From the NCBI GenBank assembly GCA_028571685.1, contig CM053140.1:222227323-222291322 (forward strand): DNA of 64,000 bases, read 5' to 3'. The position numbers and the translations under genes were made by a program. The notes below the pieces were generated by a model, which saw only the letters and a list, made by a program, of their open reading frames with translations, ran no database searches and was not told where the DNA came from. The stretch is from Heterohyrax brucei. Lineage: Eukaryota > Chordata > Mammalia > Hyracoidea > Procaviidae. The number at the start of each line of letters is the position of its first letter. Position 1 is the stretch's first letter. Shown one piece after another: positions 56,104-64,000 of the stretch.

Positions 56104-57110
56104 AGGACGCAGGGGTGGTGATTCCCACCACGTCCCCATTCAATTCGCCTATTTGTCCTGTGCGAAAAACGGATGGATCTTGGAGAATGACAGTAGATTA
56201 TCGCAAACTTAACGAGGTGGTAACCCCCATTGCAGCTGCTGTTCCAGATGTAGTTTCACTGCTTGAGCAAATTAATACATCTCCTGACTCGACGGCACTT
56301 GGCTGGCTGGCTGGTACTTGGTATGCACTATTGATCTGGCTAATGCTTTCTTCTCCGTACCTGTTTCCAAGGACCACCAGAAGCAGTTTGCATTCACCTG
56401 GCAAGGCCAACAATACACTTTCACTTGCCTGCCTCAGGGCTACATTAACTCTCCAGCCCTATGTCATAATCTAGTCCGCAGGGACCTTGATTGCTTCTCT
56501 CTTCCACAAGATGTGACACTGGTCCATTATATAGATGACATTATGCTGATTGGACCTAGTAAGGAAGAAATATCAGTGACTCTGGACTTCCTAGTTAAAC
56601 ATTTGCGTGCTAGAGGGTGGGAAATTAATCCCACAAAAATTCAGGCACCTTCCAACTCAGTGAAATTCCTAGGGGTCCAGTGGTGTGGGGCATGTCGTGA
56701 TATCCCTTCTAAAGTGAAGGATAAGTTATTGCACCTGGGTGCTCCAACAACTAAAAAAGAGGCATAGCGCCTAGTGGGTCTCTTTGGATTTTGGAGGCAA
56801 CATATTCCTCATTTGGGTGTGCTACTTCGGCCTATTTATCAAGTGACTAGAAAGGCTGATACTTTTGAGTGGGGCCCAGAACAGGAGAAGGCTCTGCAAC
56901 AGGTTCAGGCTACTGTGCAGGCTGCCCTGCCACTTGGGCCATACGATCCAGCTGATCCAATGGTGCTCGAGGTGTCAGTGGCAGATAGAGATGCTCTTTG
57001 GAGTCTTTGGCAGGCCCCTATTGGCAAATCACAGCGCAGACCTTTAGGATTCTGGAGCAAAGCTCTGCCATCCTCTGCAGATAACTACTCTCCTTTTGAA
57101 AAACAACTTT
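56100..57110 (+). pseudogene. pol: ERV-L reverse transcriptase (two frame breaks)
   Basis: Copies the RNA genome into DNA. 56100-56290 gives the fingers ('[23 protein letters not shown]'), after which the frame shifts at about 56290-56318. From 56318 the palm is open: motif A 'TIDLANAF' (Asp at residue 6 of that segment), 'LPQGYINSP', and YIDD at 56528-56539 with both catalytic Asp present. A TAG at 56765-56767 interrupts the thumb, then the frame stays open through the connection domain ('GFWRQHIPHLG..LRPIY'). All three catalytic Asp codons survive, but the protein cannot be made whole. Confidence 0.92.
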
Positions 57111-57850
57111 TGGCTTGTTACTGGGCCTTAGTAGAAATTGAGCGCTTAACCATGGGACACCAGGTCACCATGCATCCTGAGCTGCCTATCATGAACTGGG
57201 TATTGTCTGACCCACAGAGTCATAAAGTTGGACGAGCACAGCAGCACTCCATCATTAAATGGAAGTGGTATATACGAGATCGGGCCAGTGCAGGACCTGA
57301 AGGCACAAGTAAATTGCATGAGGAAGTGGCCCAAATGCCCATGGTCTCCACTCCTGTAACATTGCCTCCTGTCTCCCAGTTTGCACCTATGGCCTCATGG
57401 GGGATTCCTTATGACCAGCTGACCGAGGCAGAGAAAACTCGTGCTTGGTTTACAGATGGTTCTGTGTGGTATGCCGGCACCACTTGAAAGTGGATAGCAG
57501 CAGCACTACAGCCCCTTTCTGGGACCTCCCTCAAGGACAGTGGTGAAAGCAAATCCTCCCAGTGGGCAGAACTTCGAACAGTGCATATGGTTGTTCACTT
57601 TGCTTGGAAGAAGAGGTGGCCAGATGTGTAGCTGTATACCGATTGATGGGCTGTGGCCAATGGCTTGGCCAGTTGGTCAGGGACTTGGAAGGAACATGAC
57701 TGGAAGATTGGAGACAAGGATTTATGGGGGAGAGGTATGTGGATAGACCTCTCTGAGTGGGCTAAAGAAGTGAAAATATTTGTGTCTCATGTGAATGGTC
57801 ATCAAAGAGTAACCTCAGTAGAGGATGAGTTTAACAATCAAGTGGATAGG
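57111..57850 (+). pseudogene. pol: ERV-L RNase H (several stops)
   Basis: Would remove the RNA strand after copying. Same frame as reverse transcriptase. The first catalytic Asp lies in 'WFTDGS' near 57448, the Glu in 'QWAELRT' near 57560, the next Asp in 'YTD' directly before a stop, and the His/Asp end in 'HVNGH...QVDRM' near 57790-57850. Three stops fall inside: TGA 57485-57487, TAG 57629-57631, TGA 57644-57646. This is the most damaged part of pol. Confidence 0.85.
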
Positions 57851-58596
57851 ATGACCCATTCTGTGGGAACCAACCATCCTCTTTCTCCGGCTACCTCTGT
57901 CATTGCTCAGTGGGCCCATGAACAAAGTGGTCATGGTGGCAGGGACAGTGGTTATTCATGGGCCCAGCAACATGGGCTCCCACTCACCAAGACTGACTTG
58001 GCTACAGCCACTGCTAAGTGCCCAATCTTCCAGCAGCAGAGACCAACACTGAGTCCTCGATACGGCACTGTTCCTCGAGGTGATCAGCTGGCAACCTGGT
58101 GGCAAGTTGATTACATTGGACCGCGTCCATCATGGAAAGGAAAGCGTTTTGTCCTTACTGGGATAGATACTTACTCTGGATATGGATTTGCCTACCTGGC
58201 ACGACATGCTTCTGCCAAAACTACCATCCGTGGACTTACAGAATGCCTCATCCACCGTCATGGAATCCCACACAGCATTGCCTCTGATCAAGGGACTCAC
58301 TTCACAGCAAATGAAGTGCAGCAGTGGGCCCATGCTCACGGAATTCACTGATCTTACCATGTTCCCCATCATCCTGAAGCAGCTGGCTTGATAGAACAAT
58401 GGAATGGTCTCCTGAAGACACAATTACACTGCGAGCTAGGTGGCAGTACCTTGCAGGATTGGGGAAATGTTCTCCAGGAGGCTGTGTATGCTCTAAACCA
58501 GTGTCCAATATACAGTGCTGTTTGGCCTATTGCCAGGATTCATGGGTCCAGGAATCAAGGGGTGGAAATGGGAGTGGCACCACTCACTGTTACCCC
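57851..58596 (+). pseudogene. pol: ERV-L integrase (one stop, altered zinc finger)
   Basis: Would insert viral DNA into the genome. The N-terminal zinc-binding domain shows H-x4-H (HEQSGH, about 57917-57934), but the paired C-x2-C reads CPIF, its last Cys replaced by Phe (about 58028-58030). Catalytic residues: Asp in 'QVDYIGP' (58109-58111), Asp in 'SDQGTHF' (58286-58288), Glu in 'IEQWNG' (58394-58396), giving a complete D,D-35-E triad. A TGA at 58349-58351 lies between the second Asp and the Glu. The C-terminal domain runs on without a break into dUTPase. Confidence 0.9.
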
Positions 58597-59146
58597 TAGT
58601 GACCCACTTGCAAGATTTTTGCTTCCTGTCTCCATGACTTTATGTTCTGCAGGACTAAATGTCTTAGTTCCAAAGGGAGGAATGCTGCCGCCTGGAGACA
58701 CATCAACGATTCCACTGAACTGGAAGCTAAAATTGCCACCAGGCCATTTTGGGCTCCTTGTACCTCTGGATCAACAGACAAAGAAGGGAGTTACAATACT
58801 GGCCTGTGTGATTGATCCTGACCATGAAGATGAAATTGGATTGACATTACATAACGGAAGTAAAGAAGGGTATGTTTGGAATGCAGGAGATCCCTTAGGA
58901 TGCCTCCTAGTACTACCATGCCCTGTGATTAAGGTCAATGGAAAACTACAGCAACCCAACTCCAAAATGAGTGATAATAGCCCAGACCCTTCAGGAATGA
59001 AGGTTTGGGTCACCTCACCAGGCAAGGAACCACAACCAGCTGAGATACTTGCTGAGGGCAAAGGGAATACAGAATGGGTTATAGAAGAAGGTAGTTCTAA
59101 ATATCAGTTATGGCCACGCAACCAGTTGCAGAAACGAGGACTGTAA
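58597..59146 (+). pseudogene. pol: ERV-L dUTPase domain (C-terminal end of pol)
   Basis: dUTPases hydrolyse dUTP and so limit uracil in viral DNA. This domain ends the pol frame and is open from the last integrase stop to TAA 59144-59146. Visible, in order: 'SAGLNVLVP' (motif 1, 58646-), 'LPPGHFGLLVP' (motif 2/3 region), 'ACVIDPDHEDEIGL' (motif 3, usual D-Y-x-G replaced by D-H-E-D), and 'WNAGDPLGCLLVLP' (motif 4). The glycine-rich motif 5 is not clear. The position after integrase is typical of ERV-L and differs from betaretroviruses and lentiviruses. Whether it was catalytically active cannot be judged. Confidence 0.88.
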
Positions 59147-59354
59147 TTGCTATGAGTATTCCTGCTTTGTATGTGTGTATTGGATATTTTGTTTACTTAT
59201 GAAACATTAGATGTAAATGGGTTAATGCATTTTCAGTTGTACATGTGTTACTTATATCATGTTGACATAAGTATGACTTTGTAACTGTACCCCTTCAGAG
59301 ACTGTGCATGGTAAGGTGAGATGTGTGCAGATGCCAAGTTGACAAGGGGTGGAC
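59147..59354 (+). other. ERV-L 3' non-coding region and polypurine tract
   Basis: About 200 AT-rich bases with no env. It ends in 'gacaaggggtggac' (59341-59354), the purine-rich plus-strand primer site immediately before the 3' LTR. Confidence 0.85.
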
Positions 59355-59992
59355 TGTGGTGGTCAGGATTATATCAACTTGGCTACTACCTATTTGGCTG
59401 CTGTATTAAGTGGCAGGGCGGGGTTTGTGGTGGCTCCCTACCCCTCGGCTCTCATCTCGTGACCCTAGACTGCGGCTGCTGATCGCTCACGTGGCCAGGA
59501 GCTCCTGCTCTCTCGTTCCAGCGTCTGCTTCCGGGACTTGAGCTAGCAGCTGTTGGGCTCATCAGTCCTTACAGTCAGCGCTTGAGAGTCCTGCTCCCTG
59601 ACCTGCCAATCCTGCACTCGCCAGCCTCTGCCCAGTCCTGCTCCCTGACCTGCCGATCCTGGGTTCGCCAGCCTCTGTCACTTCGTCTCACCACCAGCTT
59701 GGGATCCACCGACCACCAGCCTCTGTCGCTTTGTCTCGCCACCAGCTTGGGATCCACTGACCTACACAACCGGTGATCTGCAACTCTGGTCTCTGACTTG
59801 CTGACCTTGGGTTTCTCAGCTTCCGTGGACACGTGAGGCTTGTGCCAGAGCTTGGGATATTCAGCTTCTGTGATTACGTGAGCTGTTTCCTATATCTGTA
59901 TCTATCTATCTGTCTATATATATATTATAAATCTTTCCTTGTACCTACACGTGTTATTGGTTTTGCTTCCCTAGATTACCCAGCCTAAGACA
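59355..59992 (+). mobile_element. ERV-L provirus 3' LTR
   Basis: 638 bp, same ends and layout as the 5' LTR. Substitutions relative to it are mostly C/T and G/A changes, many at CpG sites, the pattern of ordinary decay after insertion. The 85-aa minus-strand frame 59575-59832 across the tandem units is incidental. Confidence 0.95.
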
Positions 59993-59997
59993 AATAC
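59993..59997. repeat. 5-bp target duplication (right), AATAC
   Basis: Partner of 53220-53224. Confidence 0.95.
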
Positions 59998-62195
59998 CAT
60001 TTATTATAGCTCCCAAGAAGATAAAATACCTAGGAATAAATCTAACTAGAGAAATAAGAGCCCTACACAAACAGAACTAGAAGACCCTACTGCAAGAAAC
60101 TAAGAGAGACTTACATAAGTGGAGAAACCTACCCTGCTCATGGATAGGAAGACTTAACATTGTGAAGATGCCTATTTTACCCAAAGTGGTCTACATATAC
60201 AATGCAATCCCAATACAAATTCCTGTGACTTTTTTAAGGAGATGGAGAAACAAACCACCAACTTAGTTTGGAAAGGGAAGAAGCCCTGGATACTACTGAA
60301 GAAGACCATACTGGAAAGTCTCTCACTATCCAATTTTAGAATTTATTACACTCCCACAGTAGTCAAAACAGTCTGGTACTGGTACTGGTACAAAAAGAGA
60401 CACATAGACCAATGGGATAAAGTTGAGACCCCAGAGATGCCACCATCCTCCTATGAGAAGCTGATAGTTGACAAAGTCCCTAAGATTGTAAACTGGGATA
60501 AAAACAGTCTCTTCAACAAACAGTGCTGGCAAAATTGGATATCTATCTGCAAAAAAATTGAAACAAGACCCATATGTCACACCTGACACACACGGAAAAA
60601 TCTCAAATTGGATAAAAGACCTAAATATCAACCTAAAATGATAAAGCTCATGAAGGAAAAAAATAGAATCAACAATGGAAGTTTTAATACACAGCACAGA
60701 CAGACTTGAAAATCTGACAAATCATAATCAACAGAAGAGAAAATAGATAAATGGGAACTACAAAGAATCAAACACTTTTGCTCATCCAAAGACTTTATCA
60801 AAAGATTAAAAAGACCACCTATAAAATGGAAAAAAAAATGGGAACTTTGTGTCAGACTGATAGCTGATCTCCATAATCTACAAGGTACTGCAAAATATCA
60901 ACAAGAAAAGGGTAAATAACCCAATTAAGCATTGGGCAAAGGAGATGGAAACACCCTTCTCTAAAGAGGATATCCAGGCAGCCAAAAGACACATGTGGAA
61001 ATGCTCACGATTATTAGCTATTAAAAAAATTCAAATAAAAACTTTTGATGAGATATCATCTCAGCCCAACAAGATTGGCCATGATCCAAAAAACATAAAA
61101 CAACAGATACTGGAGAGGCTGTGGAGAAATTGGAACTCCCCTGCACTGCTAGTGGGGTTGCAAAATGGTACAACCTCTTTGGAAAGCAATCTGGTGCTTC
61201 CTTAAAAAGCTGGAAGTAGATATACCATTTGACCTAGTAATCCTACTGCTTGAAATATATCCTACAGAAGCAAAGGCAGTCACACAAACAGATGCGTGCA
61301 CATGAATGTTTATTGCACCACAGTCCACAATAGTAAAAAGATGGAATCAAGTCAGATGCCCAATAACAGATGAATGGATAAACCAGCTATGGTATATATA
61401 CTCAACAGAACACTATGCAATGATAAAAAACAATAATGATTTTAGGAAGCATCTCATAACCTGGCTTCAACTGGAAGCAATCATATTGAGTGAAATCAGT
61501 CTGTGGCACAAGGACAAATATTGTATGAGACCCTACTATAAGGACTTAAAAATAGACTTATGTACAGAAGAAAAGACTCTTTGACAGCTGAAAGAGAGGG
61601 GAGAGAGAGTGAAAGAGGGGATTGTTTATAGATGAGATAGGGGATAGAAATTTGGTTTCGTGAAATCAGTGACAGCACACATTAGAAAGATCAATTTAGT
61701 TCGACTTCAACATAATCCGAAAACTCTTTCACTCTTAATTCAATATTGCAAGGATAGAGCAGCAATGGCAGGAGCCAGGGGACCATGCTCTCAGGGGACT
61801 TTGAGACCAACTGGCATAACTAGCCTATTGCTAAGAGAGTCTTCTGCACCCCATGTAAGTGAGTAGTGTCTGGGGTCTTAAAAGCTAGCAAGCTGCCGTC
61901 TGAGGAACACCAAACTGTCCCAACTCAGCTAGAACCGACCAACAATGACATGAGGGAAAAAAAACCCAGGCAACAGAAAGTCGCACGTGAATGGGTGACT
62001 ACATCAACATGTGACCAGAAGAACCAGATGGTGCCTGGCCATTACCAATGACAGCCATGATGGGGCTCACAATGTTGAGTCCCCATGTAAACATGAGAAA
62101 AAAATGGGTACACCTGAAGAACTCTGCCAAAAGAGCACAATTGATGGTCGAAGGCCTGAGTGTTCCCCTGGGAACATGGCCCCTAGAGCTGATGC
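59998..62195 (+). mobile_element. L1 LINE, part downstream of the ERV-L provirus
   Basis: Continues the L1 from 53219: 'catttattatagctcccaagaag' onward through the ORF2 C-terminal domain (60242-60586, 60945-61205 and 61306-61584 are readable pieces) and the 3' UTR. Stops near 62195 without a poly-A tail, so its 3' end is missing or rearranged. Not functional. Confidence 0.88.
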
Positions 62196-62845
62196 CTGGC
62201 AATTAGTTCAGAAGTTCCTCTTACAGGTGCAGTCTAGAATGTCTTCATTTGCTTCAGGCTGTGTATCTGCACATTCAGGTGGCTCTCTGGGTTCTTGTGT
62301 CCTTCCCAAGCTGCAACCTTCTCTGCCAGTGCTCAAGCTTGCACATCTGAAACCTTACCCTCCAGATTTACCTCTTCCACCAGCCCTGACACCCTAGCCT
62401 GCTTGGTTGATGATGCAATGGCATTTCCAGATGTCTTACCAAATAACTAGATGTTGCCCCTGCGTGTACCTCCTGCCTGGGCTGGGGGGTAGGTGGATTT
62501 CAAGCCATATACATCTCCTAGAACATTCATATGACCTCGCTGACAGTGTGTATTACTATTTCCAAAGATATCTGCTATTACTTTTTTACTTATTCTTTGT
62601 TATATGTAAGAGCCGAAATTAGACCCAAGGGCATCATGACTCTTGGGAAATGTGATCCCAACTGCTGTCCTCATTCCTTTAGGTACAAATTTGACCATCT
62701 GTTGGATAGTCTGACCTCTCAATAGTAGCCAGCATTGTGAGGTTGACCTGAGTAAATCTAGAAGCACTGATGAAAGCATAAATGTGTATGTGTGAGAGGG
62801 AGTCTACTAGAATTCATAAAAGTTTCTTTAGAACACAAGTATAGG
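62196..62845. other. Unassigned DNA
   Basis: No repeat family or gene recognised. The 128-aa plus frame ending at 62397 starts inside the L1 3' UTR and shows no motif. Confidence 0.4.
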
Positions 62846-62946
62846 CAGCCTGGTGGTATAACAGTTAAGCACTTGGCTGCCAACTGAAAGGCTGATATTT
62901 TGAACCACAGGTGGCTCCATGGAAAAAGACATGGTGATCTGCTCCG
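62846..62946 (+). mobile_element. AfroSINE head and body, joined to BovB
   Basis: 'ggcagcctggtggtataacag', 'gctgccaactgaaaggctg', 'ccatggaaaaagacatggtgatctgctcc' are AfroSINE. The tail is missing, and BovB 3' sequence starts a few bases later. Confidence 0.82.
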
Positions 62947-62949
62947 TAA

Positions 62950-63370
62950 AGGTTTCTGTTGCCTTTAGGTGACATCCAGTTGATTCCAATTTATAGTGAC
63001 CCTATATACAACAGAGTGAAACACTAATCACTCCTGCACCATCCTCACAATTGTTGTATGTTGGAGCCTATTGCCACAACCACTATGTCAATCCATCTCA
63101 TTGAAGGTCCTGTTCTCTTTTTCATTGACCCTCCACTTTACAAATTATTGCATACTTCTGCAGGGATTGCTCCTCCCCGATAATGTGCTGAAAGCAACCT
63201 AGATGAAGTCTCACCATCCTCCCTTGTAATGAGTATTCTGGCTATGTTTTTCCAAGTCTGATTTGCTCATTCTTCTGTTAGCCCGTGGTATATTCAATAT
63301 TCTTCACCAACATCACGAGTCAAATGCATCAGCTCTTCTTTAGTCTTCCTTATTCATTGTCCAACAACCT
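62950..63370 (-). mobile_element. BovB/RTE LINE 3' end fragment
   Basis: 'tctgttgcctttaggtgacatccagttgattcc' (BovB 3' block), 'ccatcctcacaattgttgtatg' and 'ctgattctgctcattcttctg'-type sequence follow the order seen at 18085-18400 and 35372-35850. Confidence 0.85.
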
Positions 63371-64000
63371 AGAAAACCCTATGGGGCTCCCAGGCTTTAT
63401 ACATAAATCTGGGCTTTATACAGAAAGTAACTGAGTAGCACACTACAGCCATAACAGGACAAAAGTGTAGTTGCTTGAAAGGTCATTGTTAAGGAAAATA
63501 AAACAGTGGTGTCGTAGACAGAATTTAGGGATAAGAGAAAAAGAAGGCATTTTAGAAAAGGGCCAGGTGTTAGTATTGTTTTATGGAACTCACAAAAAGA
63601 GCAGGGAGCTGGAGGATTACCAAGCAGAAGGGGAAAGAAACAATGAGCGTGCACTAAACTAAAATGAAGGAGTCGGTCTACTTTTTCTTTAAGGTAGAGA
63701 TCTGAGAAACTGCCAGTGACTTGGCGTCTTTCCCAAGTGGCCATTTCATTGCTCTGAAGCACTGGGTTCACCTGTCTTCAAATTGTGTCTGCATCGAGAT
63801 TTCAACACAAACCACAAGCTCACTCCATTTAAACATTCATATTTTGATTTCTAATTTTTAGTCATACTCAAGATTTCTATTTTATTAGTGGAAAAAGATG
63901 AGAGCCCTCCAGTGGCCAAAAGCAAAACCTGTAAATATATACCACCTCTAAGTAAAGTCTCTTTACCCTTGTGGGAGAAAAACCGTTGTCTCTGTATTTC
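63371..64000. other. Unassigned DNA
   Basis: No gene or clear repeat. A 124-aa minus-strand frame (63397-63771) is hydrophobic in places but has no recognisable domain and no supporting signals. Confidence 0.4.

Larger units (their letters stand above)
53225..59992 (+). mobile_element. ERV-L (class III) provirus
   Basis: 6768-bp provirus: 5' LTR, tRNA-Leu primer site, gag, protease, reverse transcriptase, RNase H, integrase, dUTPase, polypurine tract, 3' LTR, bounded by AATAC duplications. The dUTPase placed after integrase, the tRNA-Leu primer, the 5-bp duplication and the absence of env between dUTPase and the 3' LTR together identify ERV-L. The LTRs differ by about 17 substitutions plus small indels over ~630 aligned bases (about 2.7%, counted by eye), a fairly recent insertion. 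Several stops and frameshifts in gag and pol make it defective. Confidence 0.96.

Noticed and set aside
59575..59832. 85-aa antisense frame in the ERV-L LTR, similar to the 83-aa frame 10370-10621
   Set aside because: The shared residues come from the shared LTR and its 48-bp tandem units. The start codon differs (ATG in one, GTG in the other, a CpG change), and the 5' LTR copy has no such frame.

Overview
This is a stretch of mammalian nuclear DNA with no recognisable host gene. Nearly everything identifiable is an interspersed repeat. The repeat mix points to an afrotherian, most likely elephant or a close relative. It includes AfroSINEs (tRNA-derived head plus a tail with the 'gagtcggactcgac' type motif), many BovB/RTE LINE copies, several L1s, ERVL/MaLR-type LTRs, and old MIR and L2 pieces shared by all mammals. 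The species call is inferred from repeat families and was not checked against a database.

Layout: 1-6.4 kb holds L1 fragments in both orientations, an AfroSINE and a BovB fragment. 6.4-14.35 kb is one essentially full-length L1 on the minus strand, bounded by 14-bp target-site duplications (TSDs) and interrupted by a solo ERVL LTR. 14.4-26.6 kb is mostly unassigned DNA with SINEs, MaLR-like LTRs, a near-complete BovB and two local copy events. 26.6-28.15 kb is the 3' end of an ERV-L element (dUTPase remnant plus LTR). 28.2-34.2 kb is a 5'-truncated L1 on the plus strand, then minus-strand L1 5' material carrying a class II-like solo LTR. 36.8-43.8 kb is a class I-like provirus on the minus strand without usable reading frames. 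It landed in the first bases of an AfroSINE and later received a solo LTR itself. 45.3-52.6 kb is BovB, L2 and MIR DNA repeatedly hit by LTR elements. 52.6-62.2 kb is a plus-strand L1 split by the most notable object here, a 6.8-kb ERV-L provirus at 53225-59992.

The ERV-L provirus has two ~640-bp LTRs differing at about 17 sites by my count. It has a 5-bp AATAC target duplication, a tRNA-Leu primer site, gag, protease, reverse transcriptase with YIDD, RNase H, integrase and a dUTPase after integrase, and no env. Gag and pol carry stops and frameshifts, so it is defective as sequenced.

The nesting gives a relative chronology. L2 and MIR are oldest, then BovB, L1 and AfroSINE, then MaLR-like and class I-like LTRs. 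The 2.7%-diverged ERV-L provirus and perhaps the clean class II-like solo LTR look youngest. Reading frames outside the retroelements are short and look like chance. Coordinates of old repeat edges are approximate (roughly 10-40 bp). Edges with quoted target duplications are exact as far as I can read them.
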